A program made the translations under genes and the position numbers. This document shows positions 33,201-41,689 of a stretch of 64,000 bases of DNA, piece by piece. The first letter of the stretch is position 1. The number at the start of each line of letters is the position of its first letter. The notes under the pieces are model-generated. The model worked only from the letters and a program-made list of their open reading frames with translations, had not been told where the DNA came from and did not search any database. Origin of the DNA: Prauserella alba (lineage in GTDB: Bacteria; Actinomycetota; Actinomycetes; Mycobacteriales; Pseudonocardiaceae); assembly GCF_024171735.1 (NCBI RefSeq), contig NZ_JAMTCH010000003.1:298841-362840 (forward strand), given 5' to 3'.

Positions 33201-34805
33201 GACGAGCTCCTCCCGGATCGCGTCGAGCGGCGGGTTGGTCACCTGGGCGAACAGCTGCGTGAAGTAGTCGAAGATCGGGCGCTGGCCGCTCGAGAGCGGG
33301 GCGACCGGGGAGTCGTTGCCCATCGACCCGATCGGTTCGGCACCCGTGCGGGCCATCGGCTCGAGCAGTACGTCCAGTTCCTCGGCCGTGTAGCCGAACG
33401 CCTGCTGCCTGCGCACGAGCGAGGCATGAGTGGGCACCTCGCGCTCGCGCTCGGGCAGGTCGTCGAGCTTCAGCCTGCCGGCATCGAGCCACTCGGCGTA
33501 GGGATTCTCGGCCGCGAGCTGGCCCTTGACCTCCTCGTCGTCGATGATCCGGCCTTCGGCCGTGTCGACGAGGAACATGCGGCCGGGCTCGAGCCTGCCC
33601 TTGCGCACGATCGACGCCTGGTCCAGTTCGAGCACCCCGGCCTCGCTGGCCAGCACGACGAGACCGCCGTCGGTGACCCAGTACCGCGCGGGCCGCAGCC
33701 CGTTCCGGTCGAGCACGGCGCCGATCTGCGTGCCGTCGGTGAACGAGACCAGCGCCGGGCCGTCCCACGGCTCCATCATCGTGGCGTGGAACTCGTAGAA
33801 CGCGCGGCGGGCCGGGTCCATCTCGGCGTGGTTCTCCCAGGCCTCCGGGATCATCATCAGCACCGCGTGCGGGAGCGAGCGGCCGCCGAGGTGCAGCATC
33901 TCGAGCACCTCGTCGAACGAGGCCGAGTCGCTCGCGCCGCGCGTGATCACCGGGTAGATCCGGCGCAGCGGCCCGGGGATGAGGTCGGTGTCGAGCTGGG
34001 ACTCGCGGGCGTCCATCCAGTTGCGGTTGCCCTTGAGCGTGTTGATCTCGCCGTTGTGCGCCACGTAGCGGTACGGGTGTGCCAGCGGCCACGACGGGAA
34101 CGTGTTCGTGGAGAACCGCGAGTGCACGAGGCCGATCGCGCTGACGACGCGCTCGTCGGTCAGGTCGGGGAAGAACTTCGGCACCTGCGGTTCGGTGAGC
34201 ATGCCCTTGTAGACGATCGTGCGCGCCGACAGGCTCGGGAAGTAGACGCCGGACTCTTCGAGCTGGTGCTCGGCGCGCTTGCGCACGACGAAGGCGGCCC
34301 GTTCCAGTTCGAGGCCGGTCAGGGTGTGGTCCCCGTCGCGCTGCGAGCCGAGGAACACCTGCGCGAAGTACGGCATCGCCTCGCGGGCGCTCGGGCCGAC
34401 GTGTTCGGCCCGGACCGGCAGGTCGCGCCAGCCGAGCACGCGGAGGTGCTCCTCGGCCGCGATGCGCTCGATGGCCGACATCGCCTTGTCGCGTGCGGCC
34501 TCGTCGGTCGGCAGGAACGCGGTGCCTGCGGCGTACGTGCCGGGTTCGGGCAGTTCGAAGTCGGTGACCTCGCGGAAGAACGCGTCCGGGATCTGGATCA
34601 GGATGCCTGCGCCATCGCCGGTTTCGGTTTCGGCGCCGCGCGCGCCACGGTGTTCGAGGTTGCTCAGGGCGACCAGGGCTTGACGGACGATCTCGTGGTC
34701 GGGACGGCCGGACAGGTCGGCGACGAACGCGACGCCACAGGCGTCGTGTTCGTACTGCTCGTCGTAGAGACCGGTGTTCGGCTTACGCGGGGCGTGGCGG
34801 GTCAC
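30264..34805 (-). CDS. gltB: Glutamate synthase large subunit GltB
   Basis: A protein of about 1,513 residues, normal for bacterial GOGAT alpha. It transfers ammonia from glutamine to 2-oxoglutarate. The Ntn glutaminase nucleophile is the Cys in [14 protein letters not shown] (about residue 23 after a short propeptide). The FMN/synthase region has [39 protein letters not shown] and [15 protein letters not shown]. The 3Fe-4S cysteines are in [15 protein letters not shown]. The C-terminal GXGXG beta-helix follows. GTG 34805 has AGGAGGG 10 bp upstream and is preferred to GTG 34832. It forms an operon with gltD. Confidence 0.96.
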   Translation of the reverse strand: MTRHAPRKPNTGLYDEQYEHDACGVAFVADLSGRPDHEIVRQALVALSNLEHRGARGAETETGDGAGILIQIPDAFFREVTDFELPEPGTYAAGTAFLPTDEAARDKAMSAIERIAAEEHLRVLGWRDLPVRAEHVGPSAREAMPYFAQVFLGSQRDGDHTLTGLELERAAFVVRKRAEHQLEESGVYFPSLSARTIVYKGMLTEPQVPKFFPDLTDERVVSAIGLVHSRFSTNTFPSWPLAHPYRYVAHNGEINTLKGNRNWMDARESQLDTDLIPGPLRRIYPVITRGASDSASFDEVLEMLHLGGRSLPHAVLMMIPEAWENHAEMDPARRAFYEFHATMMEPWDGPALVSFTDGTQIGAVLDRNGLRPARYWVTDGGLVVLASEAGVLELDQASIVRKGRLEPGRMFLVDTAEGRIIDDEEVKGQLAAENPYAEWLDAGRLKLDDLPEREREVPTHASLVRRQQAFGYTAEELDVLLEPMARTGAEPIGSMGNDSPVAPLSSGQRPIFDYFTQLFAQVTNPPLDAIREELVTALGTQLGSEPNLLEAGPEHARKIVLSFPVLDNDDLAKLVHANDDGNLPEYSSYTVHGTYEVAGGGESLQRRLDEIRAEVSEAIADGARLIVLSDRGVDADHAAIPSLLLTGAVHHHLVREKSRTQVGLIVESGDAREVHHIALLIGYGAAAVNPYLAMATVEELAEQGRVAGVSAKEATTNLIKALGKGVRKTMSKIGVSTVASYTGAQIFEAIGLGSDVVDTCFTGTTSRLGGVGFDVLAREVTERHRRAFPADGVRPSHRELATGGDYQWRREGEPHLFNPQTVFKLQHSTRSGKYEIFKEYTKSVDEQAEQLMTLRGLFKFKEGERPPVPIEEVEPVSEIVKRFATGAISYGSISAEAHETLAIAMNRLQGKSNTGEGGEDSERLYDPERRSAIKQVASGRFGVTSEYLVNADDIQIKMAQGAKPGEGGQLPGGKVYPWIGKTRHSTPGVGLISPPPHHDIYSIEDLKQLIHDLKNANPAARIHVKLVSEVGVGTVAAGVSKAHADVVLISGHDGGTGASPLSSIKHAGGPWELGLAETQQTLLSNRLRDRIVVQTDGQLKTGRDVLIAALLGAEEFGFATAPLVVSGCIMMRVCHLDTCPVGVATQNPALREKFSGKADYVVNFFEFIAQEVREYLAAMGFRSIAEAVGHAELLDTRDAVDHWKAEGLDLSPIFDVPDIEPGAARHQVVEQNHGLDSALDNTLIQLSEGALRSGDHVTLDLPVRNVNRTVGTMLGHELTKQWGGEGLPDDTIDITFTGTAGQAFGAFVPKGITLRLLGDGNDYVGKGLSGGRITVRPPHDSPIVAEDHIIAGNVIGYGATGGELFLRGKVGERFCVRNSGALAVVEGVGDHGCEYMTGGRVIVLGRTGRNFAAGMSGGVAYVLDLDPVRVNGEMVDLDGLDEEDVEVLLDAVEKHYTETGSAVAHALLTDWESALPRITKVMPKDYKRVLQARAQAERDGRDVNEAIMEAAHG

Positions 34806-34832
34806 GGCTTGCCGCCCTCCTTGGCTCGGCAC

Positions 34833-35284
34833 AGCCAGGCCGCGCTGCCAGCCGGCCGGGGCGTTCCGGTCGGCTAACGGTGCGGCCTGGTGGTGCGATG
34901 GTCAGTAGGGGACTCGTCGATGGCGTCCCGTCCACCTTCCGGCGGCGGGCATGGCACCGAAACGTCGACCACACGCCGTTGTGTGGATCCTGGTTGGCTC
35001 TCCGATGAGCCGGCGCGCGCAGTCCGTGGTGGCGAACGGCGCTGGTGCGCAGACACGCGCCGTACACGGGCAGGGTTCGCCTGCCGCGTCCGGCGCGCGC
35101 TGAACATCCCGGGGTTAGCCGGTCTTATGACAGTAATGTGAAATCGCCGTTATAGGGACTTCTCAGTGAGCGCTCGTGGGATACAACACTGCGGGATTGA
35201 CGGCCGGGAAGTCAACTGGTTGATTCCGCAATTTCTGCTGTGACCTGCGACGACGATGGTGATCTCGGCAGGTGCGGACCACGA
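34833..35284. other. Upstream region of gltB, no gene seen
   Basis: About 450 bp between gltB and the convergently facing end of the hydratase gene. The section 35110-35250 is noticeably more AT-rich than the surroundings (TTATGACAGTAATGTGAAAT, TTATAGGGACTT) and is the likely gltB promoter/regulatory region. Short ORFs here have random-looking Arg/Pro-rich products and were not called. Confidence 0.5.
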
Positions 35285-36085
35285 TCACGCCGGTGAGGGG
35301 CCGAAGGTCGCCGTGACGTCACCGAGACCGTGCATGTGGGCCACCACCGTCTCGCCCGGATGTACGAAGAAGGCCTGCGTCATCGTCCCCGGCAGCACCA
35401 CGTGTCCCGGTTCGAGCGCAATGCCCAGCGGCCCGATCGTGTTGGCCAGCCACACGAGGGCGTTGAGCGGTGAGCCCAGCACGGCACCGCCCGTGCCGGT
35501 GGCCAGCAGCTCGCCCGACCGCTGCAGGCTGCAGCCCATCAGCCGCAGGTCGACGGCCGACAGCGGAGTCGGCTTCGTGCCGAGCACCACACCTCCGGAC
35601 GAGGCGTTGTCGGCCACCGTGTCGGCGATGGAGATGCGCCAGTCCCGGATCCGGGAGTCGACGATCTCCAGCGCGGGCAGCACGAACTCGACCGCCCTTG
35701 CCGCGTCCGCCGTGGTGACGCCCGGTCCGCGCAGCTCCCGGCCGAGCACGAACGCCACCTCCGGTTCGATGCGCGGTTGCAGGAATCGTGCCGTGATCGG
35801 CTGGTGTTCGAGGTGGAACATGCCACTCGTGAGGTGGCCGAAATCCGGCTGGTCGACCCCCATCTGCTGCTGCATCGCGGGCGAGGACAGGCCGACCTTG
35901 TGGCCCTTGACGATCTCACCGGCCTCGACCCAGCCGCGGACCTGTTCCTGCTGGATGCGGTACGCGTCGGTGATCGTCAGGTCCGGCCACTGCGCCACGA
36001 GCGGGTCGATCGGGGTGCCGGTCTCGTAAGCCTGCTGCAGGCGTTTCGCGAGGTCTCCGACGGTGGCGGCGTCGATGGCGTTCAT
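35285..36085 (-). CDS. 2-keto-4-pentenoate hydratase family protein (MhpD-like)
   Basis: A 266-residue member of the fumarylacetoacetate hydrolase/MhpD fold. Conserved blocks are DAYRIQQEQV, VKGHKVGLSSPAMQQQMGVD and the metal-binding RIEPEVAFVLGREL. ALEIVDSRIRDWR, DNASSGGVVLGTKP and GSPLNALVWLANTIG follow. Such enzymes hydrate 2-hydroxypenta-2,4-dienoate-type products of meta-cleavage pathways or decarboxylate oxalocrotonate. No meta-cleavage genes are nearby. It is third in the transhydrogenase-dehydrogenase-hydratase operon (50-bp gap), which hints at hydroxy/oxo-acid metabolism. ATG 36085. Confidence 0.83.
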   Translation of the reverse strand: MNAIDAATVGDLAKRLQQAYETGTPIDPLVAQWPDLTITDAYRIQQEQVRGWVEAGEIVKGHKVGLSSPAMQQQMGVDQPDFGHLTSGMFHLEHQPITARFLQPRIEPEVAFVLGRELRGPGVTTADAARAVEFVLPALEIVDSRIRDWRISIADTVADNASSGGVVLGTKPTPLSAVDLRLMGCSLQRSGELLATGTGGAVLGSPLNALVWLANTIGPLGIALEPGHVVLPGTMTQAFFVHPGETVVAHMHGLGDVTATFGPSPA

Positions 36086-36135
36086 GGGCTCACGTTCCGA
36101 GTCGGGGGTCACCTTCGGCAAGGATGTCGTTCCGG

Positions 36136-39099
36136 TCAACGGGACGATCGGCTGTGACGGGCGCGCAGGGCGCGGTCGAGGATCTCCGCCAGGTGCAGTG
36201 CCCGCCGGGAGGTGAGGTCCGCGATCTGGGTGCGGCAGCTGAAGCCGTCGGCGAGCACGAGTGTGTCGTCGGACGCGGCCTCCACCTCGGGGACGAGCAC
36301 CCGCTCCGCGGCGGCCACGGAGACGTCGTAGTGGCCGCGCTCCATCCCGAAGTTGCCCGCCAGTCCGCAGCAGCCGGAGTCGAGTGTGCGGCAGTTGATG
36401 CCCGCCCTGGCCAGCACCCGCTGGTCGGCGGCGTTGCCCGCGACGGCGTGCTGGTGGCAGTGCTGCTGTGTGATCGCGGGCACAGGGCCGTCGGAGTCGA
36501 GTTCGGGGAAGTCGACGTCGGGCGCGTACTTCTCCAGGAACTCGGCCAGGGTCAGTGCGTTGATCCCGTCGCCGGTGCCGCCGTCGATCTCGGCGGGGTC
36601 GAACAGGTCGTGGATGTCGTGTCGCAGGACGGCCAGGCAGCTCGGTTCCAGCGCGACGATCGGCGTGCCCGCGGCGATCTCGGGGCCGAGCACCTTCAGC
36701 GTCCGCCGCAGCACCGTGCGGGCGACGCCGAGCTGCCCGGTGGAGATCCACGTCAGTCCACAGCAGACCGAGGAACGCGGAAGCACGACGTCGAAACCCG
36801 CGTGATCGAGTACGTGGGCCGCGGCGAGGCCGACGTCGGGGGAGAAGTGGTCGGTGAACGTGTCCGGCCACAGCACCACGCGCGGGCGCGTGAACGTGGC
36901 CGGCACGGCTTCGGCGCGGGTCCGCAGGCGGTGGCGCAACGTGCGGCGCGCGAAGCGGGGCAGCGAGCGTTCCGGCGCGATGCCGCCCAGCCGGGTCAGC
37001 GCCCGTGACAGACGCGATGAGCCGAGCACCGCGTTGGCCGCTCGCGGTGCCAGCGAGGCGAGCCGCGACCACAGCGGCAGGAACCCGAGCGAATAGTGCG
37101 CCGCGGGCCGGACGCGGCGCCGGTAGTGCTGGTGGAGGAACTCCGCCTTGTACGAGGCCATGTCCACATTGACCGGACAGTCGGACAGGCATCCCTTGCA
37201 CGCCAGGCAGAGGTCGAGGGCGTCGCGCACCTCGGTGGAACGCCAGCCGTCCGGCACCGTCTCACCGCGCATCATCTCCGACAGCATCCGCGCGCGCCCG
37301 CGCGTGGAGTGCTCCTCGCGGCCCGTGGCCATGTAGCTCGGGCACATCACCCCGGTCGAGGTGTCGATGCACTTGCCGACACCGACACAGCGGCGCGCCG
37401 CGACGGCGAGACTGCCCCCGTCGTGCGGATACTTCAGCGTGAGCGGCAGCTCGCGCACCGGACCGTCGAACCGCAGGTCGGCGTCCATCGCGTGCGGGCG
37501 CACCAGCACACCCGGATTCAGCAGGTCGTCGGGGTCCCAGATCGCCTTGAACGCCTCGAACAGGCGCAGCACCTCCGGCGAGTACATGCGTGGCAGCAGT
37601 TCCGCACGGGCATGCCCGTCCCCGTGCTCGCCGGACAACGAACCCCCGTGCGCGACGACGAGATCGCCCGCGTCCTCCATGAACGAGCGGAACCGTGCTC
37701 GCCCTTCGTCGTCGGTGAGCGTGAAGTCGATGCGCACGTGGACACAGCCCTCGCCGAAATGGCCGTAGGGAATGCCGCGCAACCCGTGGTCGGCGAGCAA
37801 CCGCCGGAACTCCCGCAGATAGGCGCCGAGCCGCTCCGGCGGCACCGCGGCGTCCTCCCAGCCCGGCCATGCCTCGGCGCTGCCCTCCGGCGTCGGGATG
37901 CGGGTGGCGATGCCGGAAGCGGCCTCGCGGATCGACCACAGCTGCTTCTGGTCCGCAGGGTCGTCGGCGATCGACGTCGTGGCGCCCGTTTCGGTCGTCA
38001 GCGTGGCCGCGATCCGTTCCGCGCGGGCCCGTGCGTCGGCGAGGTCGTTCCCGCCGATCTCGGCGAACAGCCAGCCGCCGCCCTCGGGCAACCGGTCGAG
38101 CGCGGCGGGCCTGCGGCCCCGCACCAGCAGGGCGTCGATCATGTCCGAGCCCATGCCCTCCAGCGTGAGCGGTTCGAGCGGGAGGACGTGGGGGACCGCG
38201 TCGGCGGCGGCCACGTCGTCGGCGTACCCGGCGACGAGCAGCACCCGCACGGCCGGTGCGGGCACCAGGCGCACCGTCGCCTCGGTCAGCAGCGCGCAGG
38301 TGCCCTCGCTGCCCACCAGTGCGCGGGCGACGTCGAACCCGTTCTCGGGCAGCAGCCGGTCCAGCGCGTAGCCGGACACACGGCGCGGCAGCGAAGGGAA
38401 GCCCTGCCGGATGGTGGCCAGGTTGTCGTCGACGAGCGCCCGCAGCGCCCGGGTGTGGGCGTTGTCGGGTGCCTCGCCGTGGCCGAACGTCATCGGCGTG
38501 CCGTCGGCGGCAAGCACGTCCAGTGCGACGACGTTGTGCGTCGTGCGGCCCCATGCCACCGAGTGCGAACCGCACGAGTCGTTGCCGATCATGCCGCCGA
38601 GCGTGCAGCGGCTGTGCGTCGACGGATCCGGCCCGAACGTGAGCCCGTACCGGGCCGCTTCGGCGCGCAGCGTGTCGAGCACCACGCCGGGCTGCACCCG
38701 TGCCGTCCGCTCCTCGGGGTCGATGTCGAGAATGCGGTTCATATACCGCGTGTGGTCGAGTACGACACCCTCGCCGACGGCCTGGCCCGCGATGCTCGTG
38801 CCCGCTCCGCGCGCCGTGATCGGCACGCCGAGTTCCCGGCAGACGCGCAGGGTCGCCCGCACGTCGCCGGCATCGCGCGGGAACACGACGGCACGCGGGA
38901 CGTGGCGGTAGTTCGACGCGTCCATGCTGAACACGGCGCGCGCGGTCGGATCGGCCTCGACGTCGCCGGTGACCGCGGCACGGAGCCGGGCGGCGAGCGA
39001 GTCGGCGCCTGCGGGCGCGGCGCCGGTGCCGGACCGGTCCGTGCCGGGTCGGTGTGCGTCGGTGGGCGTTGCTGCGGCTTCGTTGACGGGATCGCTCAC
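36136..39099 (-). CDS. FAD-linked D-2-hydroxyacid dehydrogenase with Fe-S domain (YdiJ-like)
   Basis: A 987-residue fusion of a GlcD/D-2-hydroxyglutarate-dehydrogenase-type flavoprotein and a GlpC-like Fe-S module. The FAD PCMH domain (about 60-290) has FPRDAGDVRATLRVCRELG, TARGAGTSIAGQAVGEG, FGPDPSTHSRCTLGGMIGND and SCGSHSVAWGRTTHNV. The FAD-oxidase C-domain reaches about 560 (GEHGDGHARAELLP, FKAIWDPDDLLNPG). Two 4Fe-4S clusters follow (CVGVGKCIDTS..CP and CLACKGCLSDCP), then two CCG domains (VCCGLTWIS, GCCGLAGNFG). The architecture matches E. coli YdiJ, reported as a D-2-hydroxyglutarate dehydrogenase (from memory). Start GTG 39099; the upstream in-frame stretch is non-homologous. It is adjacent to the transhydrogenase gene (25-bp gap). 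Confidence 0.85.
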   Translation of the reverse strand: MSDPVNEAAATPTDAHRPGTDRSGTGAAPAGADSLAARLRAAVTGDVEADPTARAVFSMDASNYRHVPRAVVFPRDAGDVRATLRVCRELGVPITARGAGTSIAGQAVGEGVVLDHTRYMNRILDIDPEERTARVQPGVVLDTLRAEAARYGLTFGPDPSTHSRCTLGGMIGNDSCGSHSVAWGRTTHNVVALDVLAADGTPMTFGHGEAPDNAHTRALRALVDDNLATIRQGFPSLPRRVSGYALDRLLPENGFDVARALVGSEGTCALLTEATVRLVPAPAVRVLLVAGYADDVAAADAVPHVLPLEPLTLEGMGSDMIDALLVRGRRPAALDRLPEGGGWLFAEIGGNDLADARARAERIAATLTTETGATTSIADDPADQKQLWSIREAASGIATRIPTPEGSAEAWPGWEDAAVPPERLGAYLREFRRLLADHGLRGIPYGHFGEGCVHVRIDFTLTDDEGRARFRSFMEDAGDLVVAHGGSLSGEHGDGHARAELLPRMYSPEVLRLFEAFKAIWDPDDLLNPGVLVRPHAMDADLRFDGPVRELPLTLKYPHDGGSLAVAARRCVGVGKCIDTSTGVMCPSYMATGREEHSTRGRARMLSEMMRGETVPDGWRSTEVRDALDLCLACKGCLSDCPVNVDMASYKAEFLHQHYRRRVRPAAHYSLGFLPLWSRLASLAPRAANAVLGSSRLSRALTRLGGIAPERSLPRFARRTLRHRLRTRAEAVPATFTRPRVVLWPDTFTDHFSPDVGLAAAHVLDHAGFDVVLPRSSVCCGLTWISTGQLGVARTVLRRTLKVLGPEIAAGTPIVALEPSCLAVLRHDIHDLFDPAEIDGGTGDGINALTLAEFLEKYAPDVDFPELDSDGPVPAITQQHCHQHAVAGNAADQRVLARAGINCRTLDSGCCGLAGNFGMERGHYDVSVAAAERVLVPEVEAASDDTLVLADGFSCRTQIADLTSRRALHLAEILDRALRARHSRSSR

Positions 39100-39124
39100 G
39101 GCGCCCACCGTAGGCGCCCCCGGC

Positions 39125-40405
39125 CTACCAATTCTCGAGCGACTCGGTGAGAACCGCCTCGACGTCCTCCTCCCGCACGGTGCGGGGTGCGACGGCCAGC
39201 AACCGCTGCTGCTGCATCGTCCCCGCCACGAGCGCACCGATGTCGGAGCGGCCGTAGCCGACACCGGACAGCCCGTTGGGGATGCCGATGTCCCGCATCA
39301 GCGACGTCAGCGCCGCGGGCAGTCGCTCGCGGTCGTCGGTGGTGGCCTGCTGCGCGCGCGGATCGAGGATGTCGGCGGCGCGCAGGTGCTTGCCCGGGTC
39401 GGTGGGGAAGGTGAAGCGGAACGCGGCGGGCGCCGTGAGCGACACGGACTCGCCGTGCGGCACGAGGGCGGCGTCCTGCGGATAGTTCGCGGGCCGGTAC
39501 TCGCGCACCCGGCCCGCGATCGGGTACGCGCAGGCGTGCGGCACGTGCACGCCCGCGTTGCCGAAGCCCATGCCCGCGAACGTCGCGGCGAGCATCATGT
39601 CGGTACGCGCTTCGAGGTCACCACCGTTGAGGACGGCCTTGCGGAACGAACGGGCCAGCAGCTGCAGCGCCTGTTCGGTCCACGCGTCCGAGATGGGATT
39701 CGAGCCGTTGTAGGCCACCCGTGTCTCCGGCGTGTGCCGGGGGAACGAGTGGAACGGGCGCGCGGTGTAGGACTCGAGGGCGTGGCACAACACGTCCATG
39801 CCGCTCGCCGCGGTGACCTCCGGCGGCATCGACAGGGTCAGCAGCGGGTCGATCACGGCGAGGTTCGGCCGCAGGTGCGAGTGGCTGATACCTGACTTGA
39901 CCTGCAGGTCGAGGAAGTCCATGACGCACACGGGCGTCGTCTCGGAGCCGGTGCCCGCCGTCGTCGGCACCGCGACGAGCGGTTTCAGCGGCCCCTCCGG
40001 TGCCTTGCCCTGGCCGATCGGCTTGTTGACGTAGTCGTAGAGGTCCGCCGGGTACGTCGTGAAGAGGTTGACGGCTTTGGCCGTGTCGATGGCCGAACCG
40101 CCGCCGACGCCGATGAAACCGTCCCACGTGGACTCGCCGGCGAAGTCGATCGCATCACGGATGCTCCGGTCGGTCGGCTCGACGTGCACCCGGTCGTAGA
40201 TCTCGACGGTCAGCCCACCCGCCTTGGCCGCGTCGGCGACGCGCTGCGGCACGCCGGTGGCGGCGACGTCCGGGTCGGTGACGATCAGCACGCGCCGGGC
40301 GCCCAGCTGCGCGAGGTCCCAGCCGATCTCGTCCACGGCGCCCGCACCGAACTTCAGCGGCGTCGCACCCCAGGTGAAGACCGTTTCGTTGAGATACTCG
40401 GTCAT
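39125..40405 (-). CDS. Hydroxyacid-oxoacid transhydrogenase-like iron alcohol dehydrogenase (ADHFE1/HOT type)
   Basis: A 426-residue group III Fe-dependent ADH of the HOT subgroup. HOT couples oxidation of 4-hydroxybutyrate to reduction of 2-oxoglutarate to D-2-hydroxyglutarate. Visible features are ETVFTWGATPLKFGAGAVDE, DGFIGVGGGSAIDTAKAVNL, VPTTAGTGSETTPVCV and the metal-ligand segments MDVLCHALESYT and AGVHVPHACAYPIAG. The HOT-like C-terminus has LVPHGESVSLTAPAAFRFTF and LSGVGYGRSDIGALVAGT. ATG 40405 is chosen; the open frame upstream is low complexity. It leads an operon with the YdiJ-like dehydrogenase, which would recycle D-2-hydroxyglutarate. Confidence 0.82.
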   Translation of the reverse strand: MTEYLNETVFTWGATPLKFGAGAVDEIGWDLAQLGARRVLIVTDPDVAATGVPQRVADAAKAGGLTVEIYDRVHVEPTDRSIRDAIDFAGESTWDGFIGVGGGSAIDTAKAVNLFTTYPADLYDYVNKPIGQGKAPEGPLKPLVAVPTTAGTGSETTPVCVMDFLDLQVKSGISHSHLRPNLAVIDPLLTLSMPPEVTAASGMDVLCHALESYTARPFHSFPRHTPETRVAYNGSNPISDAWTEQALQLLARSFRKAVLNGGDLEARTDMMLAATFAGMGFGNAGVHVPHACAYPIAGRVREYRPANYPQDAALVPHGESVSLTAPAAFRFTFPTDPGKHLRAADILDPRAQQATTDDRERLPAALTSLMRDIGIPNGLSGVGYGRSDIGALVAGTMQQQRLLAVAPRTVREEDVEAVLTESLENW

Positions 40406-40462
40406 GCCGGCCGCCTCGTCGTGCGCGAGGGTGCGGTGACGCCGGGTGCGGTCACGGGCGGG

Positions 40463-40498
40463 CACTCGATCGTCGGCGAGCACTCGGTCATCGGCGAG
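40463..40498. repeat. 18-bp tandem duplication upstream of the transhydrogenase
   Basis: CACTCGATCGTCGGCGAG (40463-40480) is followed by CACTCGGTCATCGGCGAG (40481-40498), two mismatches in 18. It is 58 bp upstream of the ATG and could be a paired operator or a simple duplication. Confidence 0.55.
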
Positions 40499-40617
40499 CT
40501 CCAGGTTCATCGCGCGGCAGTCGGCCGCCGCATCGCGCTCCGTTGCGGACGAATCCGAGCCTCGCACCCCCGCGCCCGCTGATCAACCGCCGAGCCGAAG
40601 GGTTGCGGTCCTCGGGC

Positions 40618-40670
40618 GCCCCCAGGGGCACTTTGGTTGCGCTCAATGCAACCAAAGTGCCCCTGGGGGC
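40618..40670. repeat. Dispersed palindrome, copy 2
   Basis: Perfect 23-bp arms at 40618-40640 and 40648-40670 (outer part GCCCCCAGGGGCACTTTGGT) flank the loop GCTCAAT. The loop and most of the arms match copy 1 at 10671; arm differences are compensated so the palindrome is kept. It ends 8 bp from the APH-fold gene stop and 213 bp upstream of the transhydrogenase start. Confidence 0.9.
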
Positions 40671-40677
40671 GGGGGGT

Positions 40678-41544
40678 TCAGGTCGGAAGGAACCAACGGC
40701 GGGCCAATGCCGGGAGCGTCGGGGTGTCCGGGGCGGGCAGCAGCCGCAGGTACGACGACAGGTTCGAGTACCGGTGCAGCAGCGTGTACGCCAGCAGGCG
40801 GCGTGCCAGATCCTCGTCGAGTTCGGCCGTGCCGTAGCCGTACCCGAGCAGCAGCTCCCGCAACAGCCCCGGCTCGCCCGCGGTGAGGAACACGCCGACG
40901 GCCGAGAACTCGTACTCCGGCGCGCCCCGCATCGCGGGTTCGAAGTCGAGCAGCCCCGTGGGAGCGAACGTGTCGGGGTCGACGAACACGTGCTCGGGCA
41001 TGACCTCGGTGTGCAGCAGCACCGGGTCCGGATCGCCCAGCTCGACGCCGTCCAGGAACTCCGGTATCTGCGCGCGCCAGTCCGCGGCCAGCCCGAGCCC
41101 GGACTGGTGCGCCATCACCTCACCGCGGCGGCCGGACAGGAACCGCGACCAGTCGGCGGGCCACAGATCCGGAGGCGGGACGGCGTGGAGTTGCGCCAGC
41201 AGCGCGCCGAGGCGGTGCATCAGCCGGAGGCGATCCGATGTGGACATGGTGGGCCAGACCGTCGGGAGATCCACTCCCGGCAGCCGCCGCATGAGGACGT
41301 AGCGCCATTCGTCGAGCTCTCCCTCGCCCTCGACGCGGGGAGTCGTGACGTCGAGCACGCCGTCCAGCGCCGTGAGTGCCGCCAGTTCCGTGAGCGCCTC
41401 GTCGACGTCGTCGGCCGGGTAGGCCTTGAGCACGAGCGCGTCGCCGATCGCGAAGACCGGCAGCGAACCGGTGGGGAACGGCTGCACCGGAAGGTCGGCG
41501 AGGCCTTCGCGGGCGCACGCCGCCGCGACGGGGAAGGAGTCCAC
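40678..41544 (-). CDS. APH/choline-kinase-fold phosphotransferase family protein
   Basis: A 288-residue protein resembling aminoglycoside phosphotransferases. The N-lobe has VFAIGDALVLKAYPADD with the ATP lysine and YVLMRRLPGVDL at the hinge. The catalytic loop reads LLHTEVMPEHVFVD where the family norm is HGDxxxxN, so the catalytic Asp is Glu and the Asn is His. The metal segment is LLDFEPAMRG. This pattern may define a subfamily or a protein with altered chemistry. GTG 41544 has GGAAGGAG-like sequence only inside the gene; the start is moderately sure. Substrate unknown; no adjacent antibiotic genes. Divergent from the MFS gene. Confidence 0.75.
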   Translation of the reverse strand: MDSFPVAAACAREGLADLPVQPFPTGSLPVFAIGDALVLKAYPADDVDEALTELAALTALDGVLDVTTPRVEGEGELDEWRYVLMRRLPGVDLPTVWPTMSTSDRLRLMHRLGALLAQLHAVPPPDLWPADWSRFLSGRRGEVMAHQSGLGLAADWRAQIPEFLDGVELGDPDPVLLHTEVMPEHVFVDPDTFAPTGLLDFEPAMRGAPEYEFSAVGVFLTAGEPGLLRELLLGYGYGTAELDEDLARRLLAYTLLHRYSNLSSYLRLLPAPDTPTLPALARRWFLPT

Positions 41545-41650
41545 CCGCGCAGGCTACGACGGCGCATGCGGCCGCACGAGCGATTTCGGTGATTCCGGGT
41601 CCCGCCGCGCCGGGGTCCGAGGCCCGGACCCCGACCGCGGAAGATCGCCA

Positions 41651-41681
41651 CTGGACCTCGAGTGTGCTCGAGGTTGCATCG
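41651..41681 (+). promoter_or_regulatory. MerR-type operator-promoter of the MFS gene
   Basis: A 20-bp palindrome with arms ACCTCGAG (41655-41662) and CTCGAGGT (41667-41674) lies between a -35-like CTGGAC (41651-41656) and a -10-like GCATCG (41676-41681). The 19-bp spacer is the hallmark of MerR-family-controlled promoters. Transcription would start within a few bases of ATG 41690, giving a leaderless or nearly leaderless mRNA. No merR gene is in the window beside it. Confidence 0.55.
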
Positions 41682-41689
41682 TTGCCGGC

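Noticed and set aside
30261-34877. Very long plus-strand ORF opposite gltB (also 5723-8590 opposite emb and others)
   Set aside because: Long antisense ORFs are a by-product of high GC third positions; the products are low-complexity Arg/Gly/Ala-rich and match no family.
34874-35107. Short genes upstream of gltB
   Set aside because: The predicted peptides are Arg/Pro/Ser-rich with no ribosome-binding site or family resemblance.
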